From: Ignavibacteria bacterium UBA2360
GTDB taxonomy: Bacteria; Bacteroidota; Ignavibacteria; Tepidaquicellales; OLB5
DNA: 64,000 nucleotides
Direction: 5' to 3'
NCBI GenBank assembly: GCA_002344125.1
Contig: DDTQ01000006.1
Coordinates: 311,652-375,651, forward strand
Under the pieces are notes generated by a model that saw only the letters and a program-made list of their open reading frames with translations, was not told the origin of the DNA and did not search any database. Below, in pieces: positions 16,367-25,465 of the stretch; position 1 is the first letter of the stretch; every line of letters begins with the position of its first letter. The position numbers and the translations under genes are program-made.

Positions 16367-17710
16367 ATGAAGATACTAAAGTTATCCGTATTTACCGTTG
16401 TTTTGCTACTTGCCGGCAGTTTGAACGCCCAGGTAGTTCAGGTTTCGCTTAAGGAGGCTATAGATCATGCTTACCGAAATGATCCAAATATTAATAAACT
16501 CGAGAACACTATAGCACTGCAGGAAAGTAATTTACGCGCAAATTACGGAAATTTGTTCCCTGATCTTAAATTTTCCACAGGCTGGACGCGTTCTAACACG
16601 GTCATAAATAACAGCTTTATAAATCAAAATGGTATTCCAATACCGGAGAGCAATGAGACTTCAAACAACTTTTCACTTTCACTAAGATCTGATGTAACAT
16701 TATTTGACGGTATGGCTAATTTTGACAGGATCGAGCTGGCAAAACAGACCAGGGTTCAATACCAGATTCAGCTTAAACAGGTTAAGCAGGATATTGCTGT
16801 CAGGATAATTTCAAGTTACATTGCCGTACTCAAAAATCAGCAAATTGTGGTTATAAACGAAGCTACGCTGGCAGATTCCAGAGCCCAGCTCGAAAGGGTT
16901 AAGATCTTTGTTGAGGTCGGCAGAAGAACACTTTCTGATGTATATCAACAGGATGTTATTGTTGCGCAAAATGAGCTGCTTGTAGAACAGGCCAAAAATA
17001 ATCTCAATAAATCTATCAGTGATCTGGCGTACAATTCAAACCTGCCCTTAGATAAGAACTACGCTGTGAACACAGCTGAATTTAACACCGAAGTTGAATA
17101 CGCAGCCCTGGAGTCATATGTCTTACAGAATCAAAACACAGATGTACTGGTAAGGAATGCATTCAATAACAGGCAGGATATCAAAGCCAGGATGCAAAAC
17201 CTGGACTTGCTTGAAACAAACATAGAAATTGCAAAGGGCACTCAATACTTCCCTACTCTTACGGGATTCGGGCAGTACTCTATGAACGGCAATAAAATTG
17301 ATAATGTAACCAATCAACGGACTTTTACGATTGGGCTATCGCTCAATTACGCAATTTTCCAGGGCTTTCAACAGGATTACCAGAGACAGATCGCCCTGAT
17401 CAATTACAGGTCCGCCCAGGAAGATATCACACTTATCAAAAACCAGGTAGAGGTTGAGATCAAAAAAGCTATACAGGATCTCAGGTCACTGCTTAAACAG
17501 ATCGAAATTGTTGACCGCAGCCTGTTGAATGCACAGCAGAATAAACTGATGGCAGAAGAATCTTACAGGGTAGGTATTGGCACACTGCTTGATGTTAATA
17601 CCGCCACAACCAATCTGAATAATATTCTGATAAATAAATCAAATCTTGTATATGATTTTATCAACGCTCAGAAAACTCTCGAGTACTACCAGGGTTTACT
17701 GATTTATTAA
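16367..17710 (+). CDS. TolC-family outer-membrane efflux protein
   Basis: 447 residues, signal peptide 1-21 (ending LNAQ). Two copies of the outer membrane efflux pattern are visible: VSLKEAIDHAYRNDPNINKL near the N-terminus, and the second half starting near residue 260 (NRQDIKARMQNLDLLETNIE), with long helices and GFGQYSMNG / GLSLNYAIFQGF strands. It forms the outer-membrane and periplasmic tunnel of a tripartite efflux pump. It is first in an operon with a membrane fusion protein, an ABC ATPase and two MacB-type permeases. Confidence 0.9.
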   Translation: MKILKLSVFTVVLLLAGSLNAQVVQVSLKEAIDHAYRNDPNINKLENTIALQESNLRANYGNLFPDLKFSTGWTRSNTVINNSFINQNGIPIPESNETSNNFSLSLRSDVTLFDGMANFDRIELAKQTRVQYQIQLKQVKQDIAVRIISSYIAVLKNQQIVVINEATLADSRAQLERVKIFVEVGRRTLSDVYQQDVIVAQNELLVEQAKNNLNKSISDLAYNSNLPLDKNYAVNTAEFNTEVEYAALESYVLQNQNTDVLVRNAFNNRQDIKARMQNLDLLETNIEIAKGTQYFPTLTGFGQYSMNGNKIDNVTNQRTFTIGLSLNYAIFQGFQQDYQRQIALINYRSAQEDITLIKNQVEVEIKKAIQDLRSLLKQIEIVDRSLLNAQQNKLMAEESYRVGIGTLLDVNTATTNLNNILINKSNLVYDFINAQKTLEYYQGLLIY

Positions 17711-17750
17711 GTTTTTAAGGAATTGAAGGAGAAATTTAAATAATATTTTT

Positions 17751-19055
17751 ATGGCAGATATTAAACCCGTTGTAAAGAAAAAGAAAAGCAAAAAACTCCT
17801 GTTATTTTCAATAATAGGCGTTGTAATAATATTAATTATAGTTGCGGTAGTGGCTTCAGGTAACAAAGATAAGCTTGTAACTGTGCAGACCGAAAAAGTT
17901 ATTAAACGCAATGTTACACAGGTTGTCTCAGGCACAGGTACTATCAATCCTGAAACCAAGGTGGATATTTCCGCTGAGATAAGCGGTGAAATTGTTCAGC
18001 TTCCCTACAAGGAAGGCGATACAGTTAAAAAAGGCGATCTGCTTGTAAAGATAAAAGCTGAAACTTACGGAGCAAGGATAAATCAGCAGCAGGCGGGTGT
18101 GCAGTATTCCAGAACACAGGTGGAAGTAGCTGAAAACAATCTCAAAAAAGCGCAGCTTGAACTGCAGAGAACAGAGCAGCTGTTCCAAAGCGGGCTGGTT
18201 TCACAGTCTGATCTTGATAACGCCAGGATAGCTTACGATGTAGCAGTATCAAATGTAAAGAGCTCTAATGCTAATGTAAGGCAGAACCAGGCATTGCTTC
18301 AGCAAAGCTCCCAGGATCTTTCTAAGGCAACGATCCGCTCCAACATGGATGGCATTGTTACAGCTATGAATAACGAGCTTGGTGAAAAAGTTGTAGGAAC
18401 CCAGCAGATGGCTGGTACCGTGATAATGACAGTTTCAGATCTTTCGGTTATGGATGCTGAAATTGAGATCAGCGAAACAGATATTACAAGTGTAAAACTT
18501 GGCGATACAGCCGAAGTTGAAGTTGACGCTTTTCCTGAAAGAATTATCAAAGGGTATGTTTACGAAATTTCCAACTCAGCTAAATCAAAAGGCACAGGAA
18601 CCCAGGAACAGGTTATTAATTTTATTGTGAAGATAAGAATAATCGATCAGGATGTTCAGCTGAAACCCGGAATGTCCTGCAATGCCGATATTAAAGTGAA
18701 TTCAAAATCAGATGTAATTACCATACCTATTCAAAGCGTAACCGCCAGAGAAGATGAAAAGATGGATGAAAATTCCGATGAAGAAGTTAAGAGAAAATCA
18801 AATGAAAATCTGAAGAAAAAAGAAAAACCCAAAGAAGTAGTTTTTGTGGTTGAAGAAGGCTCGCCCACAAAAGTTAAAATTGTACAGATAAAAACAGGCA
18901 TCAGTGACGATAGATACATTGAAATTCTTGAGGGACTTCAGCCTGACCAGGTTGTAGTTAAAGGTCCGTATAAATCCATTAGCAAAGAGCTCGAAGAAGG
19001 CTCTGTTGTAAAAGTAGATAACGAAATAAAGAAAAAAACGGATAAGGAAGAGTAA
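17751..19055 (+). CDS. Periplasmic adaptor (HlyD/MacA-type membrane fusion protein)
   Basis: 434 residues. A membrane anchor lies at about 16-40. A lipoyl-like half (GEIVQLPYKEGDTVKKGDLL), a coiled-coil hairpin (about 105-190) and the second lipoyl half (ATIRSNMDGIVTAMNNELGE) follow, then the barrel domain. Between residues 330 and 365 there is a highly charged Glu/Lys stretch (DENSDEEVKRKSNENLKKKE) not usual in MacA. It bridges the inner-membrane permeases and the TolC-like protein, whose gene ends 40 bases upstream; the ATPase gene starts 5 bases downstream. Confidence 0.9.
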   Translation: MADIKPVVKKKKSKKLLLFSIIGVVIILIIVAVVASGNKDKLVTVQTEKVIKRNVTQVVSGTGTINPETKVDISAEISGEIVQLPYKEGDTVKKGDLLVKIKAETYGARINQQQAGVQYSRTQVEVAENNLKKAQLELQRTEQLFQSGLVSQSDLDNARIAYDVAVSNVKSSNANVRQNQALLQQSSQDLSKATIRSNMDGIVTAMNNELGEKVVGTQQMAGTVIMTVSDLSVMDAEIEISETDITSVKLGDTAEVEVDAFPERIIKGYVYEISNSAKSKGTGTQEQVINFIVKIRIIDQDVQLKPGMSCNADIKVNSKSDVITIPIQSVTAREDEKMDENSDEEVKRKSNENLKKKEKPKEVVFVVEEGSPTKVKIVQIKTGISDDRYIEILEGLQPDQVVVKGPYKSISKELEEGSVVKVDNEIKKKTDKEE

Positions 19056-19060
19056 CCGTT

Positions 19061-19798
19061 TTGGAAGAGATAATAAAGACCAAGGATATTGTTAAGCTTT
19101 ATGTAATGGGAACCGAAGAGCTTTACGCTCTCAAAGGAGTTTCTATGACTATTCATAAGAACGAGTATGTGGCAATAATGGGACCCTCAGGCTCCGGTAA
19201 ATCTACCATGATGAATATCATAGGCTGTCTTGATACGCCGACATCCGGATATTACGAACTCAACGGGCAGAACGTAAGCGAGATGGATGATAATGAACTG
19301 GCTGCTGTCCGTAACAAAGAGATAGGATTTGTATTCCAGACCTTTAATCTGCTCCCCCGTTCAAATGCTTTGCATAACGTTGAGCTGCCTTTGATCTATG
19401 CCGGCATGTCAAAAGCCGAACGAATGGAGCGCGCCGAAGAAGCGCTGCTGAAGGTCAGTTTGCAGGATAGAATGAAACATAAACCCAACGAGCTCTCAGG
19501 CGGTCAGCGGCAGCGCGTTGCCATCGCAAGAGCGCTCGTTAACAAACCCTCTATCATACTGGCGGATGAACCTACAGGTAATCTTGATTCAAAAACCGGC
19601 GATGAAATTATGGAATTATTTGATAACCTGCATTCCCTGGGAAATACCATTATATTGGTAACACATGAAGATTTTATTGCCGAACATGCTCACAGGGTAA
19701 TCAGGCTCAGAGACGGGTTGATAGAAACGGATAAAGAAACAGAAAAAGGCGTCAAATATAAAAATGATAAAGCCGCCGCTTTACAGGCTGCTGTTTGA
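19061..19798 (+). CDS. MacB/LolD-type ABC transporter ATPase
   Basis: 245 residues, start TTG at 19061, 5 bases after the adaptor's stop. Walker A is GPSGSGKS at 41-48, the Q-loop is FVFQTFNLLP, the signature is LSGGQRQRVAIARAL and Walker B with the D-loop is ILADEPTGNLDSKTG; the H-loop is VTHE. It belongs to the LolD/MacB ATPase group. It is the only ATPase in the operon, although two FtsX-type permeases follow, so it probably serves both, as a heterodimer or as two alternative pumps. Confidence 0.9.
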   Translation: MEEIIKTKDIVKLYVMGTEELYALKGVSMTIHKNEYVAIMGPSGSGKSTMMNIIGCLDTPTSGYYELNGQNVSEMDDNELAAVRNKEIGFVFQTFNLLPRSNALHNVELPLIYAGMSKAERMERAEEALLKVSLQDRMKHKPNELSGGQRQRVAIARALVNKPSIILADEPTGNLDSKTGDEIMELFDNLHSLGNTIILVTHEDFIAEHAHRVIRLRDGLIETDKETEKGVKYKNDKAAALQAAV

Positions 19799-19849
19799 TA
19801 ATCTGAATCAAAAATAAAAATATTCACTTTTTAAACATAAGGGGTAATT

Positions 19850-21364
19850 TTGATTATAAAGTATCTTGGTATTGCAGTTTTATTTTTATCTTTTTGCAAT
19901 GTTTTACAGGCACAGGATTTCGGCAGAGTACATACACTCATAGCAGAAGGCATTGATGCCGAATACAACATGGATTTTCCGGGCGCGCTGGCAAAATTCC
20001 AGGAAGCGAAAAATACTGCTCCTAACGATCTGCGCGGCCACTTTTTTGAGCAGACCATTTATTACTGGAAAGCCATGCTTACCCGCAATAAGACTGATTT
20101 TGAAACTTTCATGAACCTGAGCGATAAGCTGGTTGAAAAATGTGAGAACGTTATTGATAAAAATGAAAATGATCTTGACGCCAGGCTATACCTCGGATGG
20201 ACATATACTATCCGGGCATTTGCAATTGGTTTTATGGGTGAAAATTATCTGAAAGCTGCATCTGAAATCAAAGACGGCAACAGCAATCTGACCTTTGTGT
20301 TAGAAAAAAATCCTGATTACCACGATGCTGCCCTTGGGCTCGGTGTTTATAACTACCTTACCAGTTTCATTCCCCGCAAACTGAAATGGCTGACTGATAT
20401 ACTTGGTTTTTCAGGTGACCGCGAAGAAGGCAAAAGGCTTCTTAAAATAGCATCAGAAAAAGGAACTTATACAAACAGCGAAGCAAAGTTTTATTTAACA
20501 TTAATGACCTGGCGGGAGGAAAATTATCCTGAATCTGAAAGTTACGCACTGGCCCTGAAATCAAAGTACCCTGAAAGCCCCGCTGTATGGATGCTTTGGG
20601 GCGGAGTACTCGCGCAGCAGGATAAGATGAACGAGGCAATTGAGGCATATGAGATGTCACTGGAATATAATAAAGGCAAAAACAACGATATCATTTTCCG
20701 CACCGCCTACGGCGCTTTAAGCAATGCGTACTTCAGGATGAATAACTATTCAAAATCATCAGAATACGGCAAACTGTTTATTTCTGTGCTAACCAAAGAT
20801 GATAACCAGAACAACAGGTTATACAGCACCGGCGTATCACTTGAACTTATGGGTGATAGAAATGCCGCTATGGAATATTACCGCAGAGCTAGGACAGATA
20901 TAAAAGATGAAAACCAATGGGAAAAATACTGGCTCAGGAAGTTACGTGAACGGGAAGCTGCGCCTTTGACTACCACAGATTCCCTGCTGATTGCGGCTGA
21001 TAATAACCGGGCCACTGGCAGACTTACAGAAGCAGCGAAGGATTACAGCACATTGACTTCTGCCCAGGGTGTAAATTACAGCGACGATGTAAAAGCCCAG
21101 ATCAACCAGGGATTAGGTCAATTATACTATAAACAGAAAGATTACAGTAAGGCCATTGAGCAGTTCAAAATGAATATTTCACTCAAACCTGCGAACGAAA
21201 AATGGCTTGTGCCGGAGGCATATTACCAGATTGGCAGATGTTATTTAAGACTTGGCAACCGCTCAGAAGCGCAGAAGAATTTTGATGTTGCACTGGATAT
21301 TGATTATGATTATGACTTCAAGGATTCCATGGATGGAAAGATCAAAAACGAACTTTCCAAATGA
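19850..21364 (+). CDS. Exported TPR-repeat protein of the efflux operon
   Basis: 504 residues from a TTG start, with a signal peptide (1-20, ending VLQAQ). The body consists of tetratricopeptide-like helices; the clearest are YNMDFPGALAKFQEAKNTAP, KMNEAIEAYEMSLEYNKGK and GLGQLYYKQKDYSKAIEQFK, the last followed by YYQIGRCYLRLGNRSEAQKN. It is probably a periplasmic scaffold. Its location between the ATPase and the first permease gene suggests a role in pump assembly or cargo recognition. Confidence 0.8.
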   Translation: MIIKYLGIAVLFLSFCNVLQAQDFGRVHTLIAEGIDAEYNMDFPGALAKFQEAKNTAPNDLRGHFFEQTIYYWKAMLTRNKTDFETFMNLSDKLVEKCENVIDKNENDLDARLYLGWTYTIRAFAIGFMGENYLKAASEIKDGNSNLTFVLEKNPDYHDAALGLGVYNYLTSFIPRKLKWLTDILGFSGDREEGKRLLKIASEKGTYTNSEAKFYLTLMTWREENYPESESYALALKSKYPESPAVWMLWGGVLAQQDKMNEAIEAYEMSLEYNKGKNNDIIFRTAYGALSNAYFRMNNYSKSSEYGKLFISVLTKDDNQNNRLYSTGVSLELMGDRNAAMEYYRRARTDIKDENQWEKYWLRKLREREAAPLTTTDSLLIAADNNRATGRLTEAAKDYSTLTSAQGVNYSDDVKAQINQGLGQLYYKQKDYSKAIEQFKMNISLKPANEKWLVPEAYYQIGRCYLRLGNRSEAQKNFDVALDIDYDYDFKDSMDGKIKNELSK

Positions 21365-21383
21365 TCCATTATAAAAATACAAA

Positions 21384-22610
21384 TTGAATTTTTTTACTGA
21401 AATAAAAGAGGGTGTTATTATTTCGCTGAATTCCATCAGGGCAAATAAAGTAAGATCGTTTCTGGCTACACTTGGTATAGTTATAGGCATTATGACCGTT
21501 ACAACCCTGCAAACAGCCATTGAAGGTATAAACCTTGCATTCGAAAAAAGTATTTCTGCCGTTGGCGCGGATGTACTCTATATTCAGAAATTTGAATGGT
21601 TCGGCAAAGATGACTGGGAAGTTTACCGCAACAGGAGGGATATTAACTGGCAGGATTATGAATACTTCGCTGAAAATATTAATGGAGCTGAATCAGTCTG
21701 CCCCACTGTTGGTACTTCAGCGGTTGTTAATTACCAGGATTTCACCAGTGAAAATATTCCCGTATTCGGCACTACTGAAGAGTATCAGCGCACGCTTGGA
21801 CTTGATGTTGATGAAGGCAGGTTCTTCACTAAACGTGAATCCGACGGCGGCTGGGGCGTTTGTGTAATTGGATATGATATAAAAGAATCATTTTTTCAGA
21901 ACATTGACCCTATTGGAAAAGTCATTCAGGTTGATGGTCACAATTTTAAAGTCATTGGAACATATGAAAAAATGGGCTCAATGCTCGGATTATTCAGCCT
22001 CGATAACAGAATAATTATCCCCATCAATAAGTTTTTCAAAATGTTCGGCACAAGAAGGTCGCTTACAATAAACGTAAAAGCTCCCACTGTTGAAGCCCTT
22101 GAAGATACCAAAGAAGAGTCCCGCGCTGTTATGAAACGCGCCCGCAGAATACCTATTGGCGGCAAGGATGATTTTGGAGTAAACCAGCAGGAAGCTTTTA
22201 AGCAGACTTATGAATCATTAACGGGTCTTATAAAAACTATCGGAACCGCGATCACTTTACTTTCGCTTATAGTGGGATCGATAGGCATTGCGAACATCAT
22301 GTTTGTGAGCGTAAAAGAAAGAACCAAGGAAATAGGCATTCGCAAAGCAATCGGCGCGAAGCGCGTTACTATTATGCTGCAATTTCTGATAGAAGCCGTA
22401 ACCATTTGCATAGTTGGCGGTATGGTGGGGCTTATGATCGCTTTCCCGCTGAGCCTGATAATTAACGCAGTATTGCTCCCAACAGTAATGCCGCTGTGGG
22501 TAGTTGTATTGGCTCTCGGAATATCAGCATTTGCAGGCATTGTGGCGGGATTCTTCCCTGCCCTCTCGGCTTCAAAACTCGATCCCGTGGATGCATTGCG
22601 GTATGAATAG
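21384..22610 (+). CDS. MacB/FtsX-type ABC permease (first of two)
   Basis: 408 residues from TTG. An N-terminal membrane helix (SIRANKVRSFLATLGIVIGI), a periplasmic MacB core domain (about 45-275) and three C-terminal helices carry the FtsX signature (SLIVGSIGIANIMFVSVKER, TKEIGIRKAIGAKR, and the end PALSASKLDPVDALRYE). It lacks a fused ATPase domain and would use the ATPase encoded at 19061. It is similar in layout to the second permease at 23324 but clearly diverged. Confidence 0.9.
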   Translation: MNFFTEIKEGVIISLNSIRANKVRSFLATLGIVIGIMTVTTLQTAIEGINLAFEKSISAVGADVLYIQKFEWFGKDDWEVYRNRRDINWQDYEYFAENINGAESVCPTVGTSAVVNYQDFTSENIPVFGTTEEYQRTLGLDVDEGRFFTKRESDGGWGVCVIGYDIKESFFQNIDPIGKVIQVDGHNFKVIGTYEKMGSMLGLFSLDNRIIIPINKFFKMFGTRRSLTINVKAPTVEALEDTKEESRAVMKRARRIPIGGKDDFGVNQQEAFKQTYESLTGLIKTIGTAITLLSLIVGSIGIANIMFVSVKERTKEIGIRKAIGAKRVTIMLQFLIEAVTICIVGGMVGLMIAFPLSLIINAVLLPTVMPLWVVVLALGISAFAGIVAGFFPALSASKLDPVDALRYE

Positions 22611-22619
22611 TAAAATGTT

Positions 22620-22687
22620 CTCACCCTGAGCTTGTCGAAGGGTAAGAAATAATGTAACAATAATCCCTCGACAAGCTCGGGATGAGG
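22620..22687. repeat. Palindromic dispersed repeat inside the efflux operon
   Basis: CTCACCCTGAGCTTGTCGAA and, inverted, CTCGACAAGCTCGGGATGAG form a long imperfect hairpin around an AT-rich loop. It lies between permease 1 and the small exported protein. The CTTGTCGA/TCGACAAG type recurs in related form around 58.5 kb. Confidence 0.75.
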
Positions 22688-22718
22688 GTACAAGTCTAAT
22701 ACAGTAAATGGATGAGTA

Positions 22719-23144
22719 TTGCAAAGAGAATATTTTAAATTAATTGTCTTATTTGTTCTATTAATTTCAGGTTCAGAATTACATTCACAGATAATCGATA
22801 AAGATACCAGCGATGTTGTAATTCGAAGAACTAAAAAAGAAATTCCGGCTGAATACAACATCAGCGATGTGATAATCAAGCTTGATAAGTTTCAGACAAA
22901 ATATATTATAAGAGTAGATCTGGATATCCCGCTAAAAACAACTCTCAAGCTTTCTGTAAGTGATACCACCGGGAACACTTTGATGTATCTTATCAATGAC
23001 CAGACCCTAAAACCTGGCGTATTCAGGGTCAGATGGGAAATGGAATTCTGCAGGTCCAGTGACTGCACCTATCCCCCGGGCAGATACTTGTGCGAGTTTG
23101 AAACGGACCAGTTTATTTTTCAAAGAGATTTTTATATAAAATAA
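22719..23144 (+). CDS. Small exported protein with FlgD-Ig/FN3-like strand pattern
   Basis: 141 residues from TTG; signal peptide 1-24 (ending LHSQ). The mature part is all-beta in appearance: FQTKYIIRVDLDIPLKTTLK, SVSDTTGNTLMYLINDQTLK, PGVFRVRWEMEF, PPGRYLCEFETDQFIFQRDF. This resembles the fold of a T9SS/FlgD-Ig tail but lacks NPFNP and the KKM-type end, so it is probably periplasmic rather than T9SS cargo. The two Cys (FCRSSDC) may form a disulphide. Its position inside the efflux operon suggests an accessory role. Confidence 0.65.
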   Translation: MQREYFKLIVLFVLLISGSELHSQIIDKDTSDVVIRRTKKEIPAEYNISDVIIKLDKFQTKYIIRVDLDIPLKTTLKLSVSDTTGNTLMYLINDQTLKPGVFRVRWEMEFCRSSDCTYPPGRYLCEFETDQFIFQRDFYIK

Positions 23145-23150
23145 AAAATT

Positions 23151-23297
23151 ATGCCTGTAATAAAATCAACAGCAACAACGCAACTGCTGATTCGCAAAAA
23201 GAAGAAGAAAACCGCCGCTGTTGATAAAACTGAGGCAGAAAAAACCCGTGTAAAGAGCATCAAAAAATCTTTGAGCGGCAAAGTTAAGGATAAATAA
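23151..23297 (+). CDS. Very small basic protein between the permease genes
   Basis: A 48-codon ORF (MPVIKSTATTQLLIRKKKKK ... SGKVKDK) starts 6 bases after the preceding stop and ends 26 bases before the second permease. It is extremely lysine-rich (about one residue in three) and has no membrane segment. The position and tight spacing favour a real gene, but the low complexity makes this uncertain. Confidence 0.4.
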   Translation: MPVIKSTATTQLLIRKKKKKTAAVDKTEAEKTRVKSIKKSLSGKVKDK

Positions 23298-23323
23298 AAA
23301 ACAAAGACAAATAAAATAAAAAA

Positions 23324-24559
23324 GTGAACATCAAGGAAGCATTAATTTCGGCACTCAATTCCATCAGGGCGAATAAACTTCGCGCTTCGCTGACATTGCT
23401 TGGTATAATTATCGGTGTGTTTTCCATAATCGGAGTAATGACACTGCTTGATGCTTTACAAAAAGGTATTGATAGCGGTCTTAGTCAGCTTGGAACAAGC
23501 ACCTTCCAGGTGCAAAAGTGGCCTGCAACATTTGTTTCGGGTCCCGGTAAATGGCGCAAATACGAAAAGCGCCAGCCTATCACAATTGAAGAGGGTTACA
23601 GACTCAAAGATCTTGCAGTAACACCCAAGTATATCGGACTCGAAGACTGGTCTGGCGGTAAAACCGTAAAGTATGGCAGCGGTCAGACGAATCCAAACTT
23701 CCAGATGGGCGGTGTTACTACGGAGTTTCTTCCGGCAAACAATCATACACTAAGCGAAGGAAGATTTTTCACAGAGGAAGAAGTTAAATCAACCAGGCAC
23801 ATCGCGGTAATTGGTATGGAAGTTGTTGATAAACTGTTCCCCTTCACTTCCCCGCTTGATAAAGAAATTGAAATTGACGGCACGCGTTTTACGGTGATAG
23901 GTGTTTTGACGGCAAAGGGTGAAAACCTGGGTCAAAGCCAGGATAATATTGTTCTCATACCGCTGCGCACAATGGATAAAATTTACGGTGTGCGTAAGAA
24001 CCGTTCAATTAACATTACCGTTTCAGCTTACAGCAAAGCGCAGCTTGATGAAACCCAGGAAGAAGTCATTGGACTCATGCGGCAGATTCGCAAAGTCCCC
24101 CCGGGTGAGGAAAATGATTTTGAAATATGGTCAAATGAATCTCTTGTGCGAGAGGCAAATAACTTCACCATTTATTTCAAATACGGCGCAGGTGTAATAT
24201 CGTTTATCTCATTAATTGCAGCGGGAATCGGGATTATGAACATTATGCTTGTTACGGTTACGGAGCGTACCAAAGAAATCGGAATCAGAATGGCAATTGG
24301 CGCGAAGCGCGGTAATATACTAACCCAATTTTTATTTGAAGCAATATTGCTTTGCGAGTTAGGGGGACTCATCGGCATTGCCGTTGGAATTGGTATAGGT
24401 AACCTGCTTGGCTCAATTTTCAACTTCCCTGTAACTATTCCTTATGATTGGGTCGCAATAGGCGTGATTGTATGCTCGCTTATCGGAATAATCTTCGGCA
24501 CTTACCCTGCTTTTAAGGCTGCAAAGCTTAATCCAATTGATGCTTTGAGATATGAGTAG
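23324..24559 (+). CDS. MacB/FtsX-type ABC permease (second of two)
   Basis: 411 residues from a GTG start. Its layout matches permease 1: NSIRANKLRASLTLLGIIIG, a periplasmic core, then GIGIMNIMLVTVTERTKEIG, IRMAIGAKRGN and the final AAKLNPIDALRYE. No fused ATPase. Together with the upstream permease it could form a heterodimeric channel powered by the single ATPase at 19061. It ends the efflux operon; no clear terminator follows. Confidence 0.9.
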   Translation: MNIKEALISALNSIRANKLRASLTLLGIIIGVFSIIGVMTLLDALQKGIDSGLSQLGTSTFQVQKWPATFVSGPGKWRKYEKRQPITIEEGYRLKDLAVTPKYIGLEDWSGGKTVKYGSGQTNPNFQMGGVTTEFLPANNHTLSEGRFFTEEEVKSTRHIAVIGMEVVDKLFPFTSPLDKEIEIDGTRFTVIGVLTAKGENLGQSQDNIVLIPLRTMDKIYGVRKNRSINITVSAYSKAQLDETQEEVIGLMRQIRKVPPGEENDFEIWSNESLVREANNFTIYFKYGAGVISFISLIAAGIGIMNIMLVTVTERTKEIGIRMAIGAKRGNILTQFLFEAILLCELGGLIGIAVGIGIGNLLGSIFNFPVTIPYDWVAIGVIVCSLIGIIFGTYPAFKAAKLNPIDALRYE

Positions 24560-24845
24560 ATGTGTGATTGGAAATCAAAAGCATTAACCACGATTTGCAA
24601 AAATTACACTAATTACATTTTTGTAAACCCCAAAATATAACTATTCCTTTTTATGTTACATTACTTCCCTTTTTTTTATGTTTCAGGAAGAGACTAAATA
24701 AAGGAAACAATCAGGTTAGTGAAATTCGCCTCACTTTCGCTATTTGAAAGTTGGTTATTTTTTTTCACGAAATATGACTTTTATCGCTGCATTAAATATC
24801 TCTCCTTATCTATACACAAGTGTACAGATTAAATTTTTGATTTAA

Positions 24846-25337
24846 TTGACATTTCAAACATATTTCCTTAATTTACACTATAAAATCAACCAAAATTTGA
24901 ATATTATTCTTCAAATAAAATTATTGCTTAAGAGCGAAATCCTGTCAAAAGTTGTATGGGTGTTGAATCACTTTTTGACAATGGAATTCTATAGGAAACT
25001 TTGCAATAATCTTTATTGGAAGCGCCTTACCCCCCATACAGCAAGCTATAATACCAGGTTCTGGATGATCATTTTTACTGCTATGTCAATGATATGGCTG
25101 GCATTTTTCTACAATCCCACTGACCCGGCTAACGCAAATTCTTCAGGGTTCATTATTCTTCTTTTTGCGCTCATCTTTAAACGCTCGGGTATTTCATTTC
25201 AATCTATAGTTAAAAATATATCTAAATCTGTTAACCATAAAATAGATCTGATAACTTATCGCATTCTTGATTCCCTGAATATTTCCCTGTGGCGTTCACA
25301 GGAAACATATTTGCGGAAATCCACTCTGTTAATTTAA
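24846..25337 (+). CDS. Possible small membrane protein, unrecognised
   Basis: The open frame gives 163 residues, but the internal ATG at 24981 (MEFYRKLCNNLYWKRL) is an equally plausible start. Two hydrophobic segments follow (MIIFTAMSMIWLAFFY and GFIILLFALIF), then a basic tail. No domain is recognised, the AT content is high, and no strong ribosome site is seen. It precedes hpnC on the same strand by 128 bases. The 286 bases upstream (24560-24845) hold no other feature that I can support. Confidence 0.3.
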   Translation: MTFQTYFLNLHYKINQNLNIILQIKLLLKSEILSKVVWVLNHFLTMEFYRKLCNNLYWKRLTPHTASYNTRFWMIIFTAMSMIWLAFFYNPTDPANANSSGFIILLFALIFKRSGISFQSIVKNISKSVNHKIDLITYRILDSLNISLWRSQETYLRKSTLLI

Positions 25338-25465
25338 ACTCAACTGATAATCCGGTTTTTATTTAACCTGTTTTTAATATAACAGGCAATAATTACACAT
25401 AACATTAAGGGTATTTACCCCGGGGTATTTATGATAATCTTCATGATACCGGTGTTTTAAGCAAT

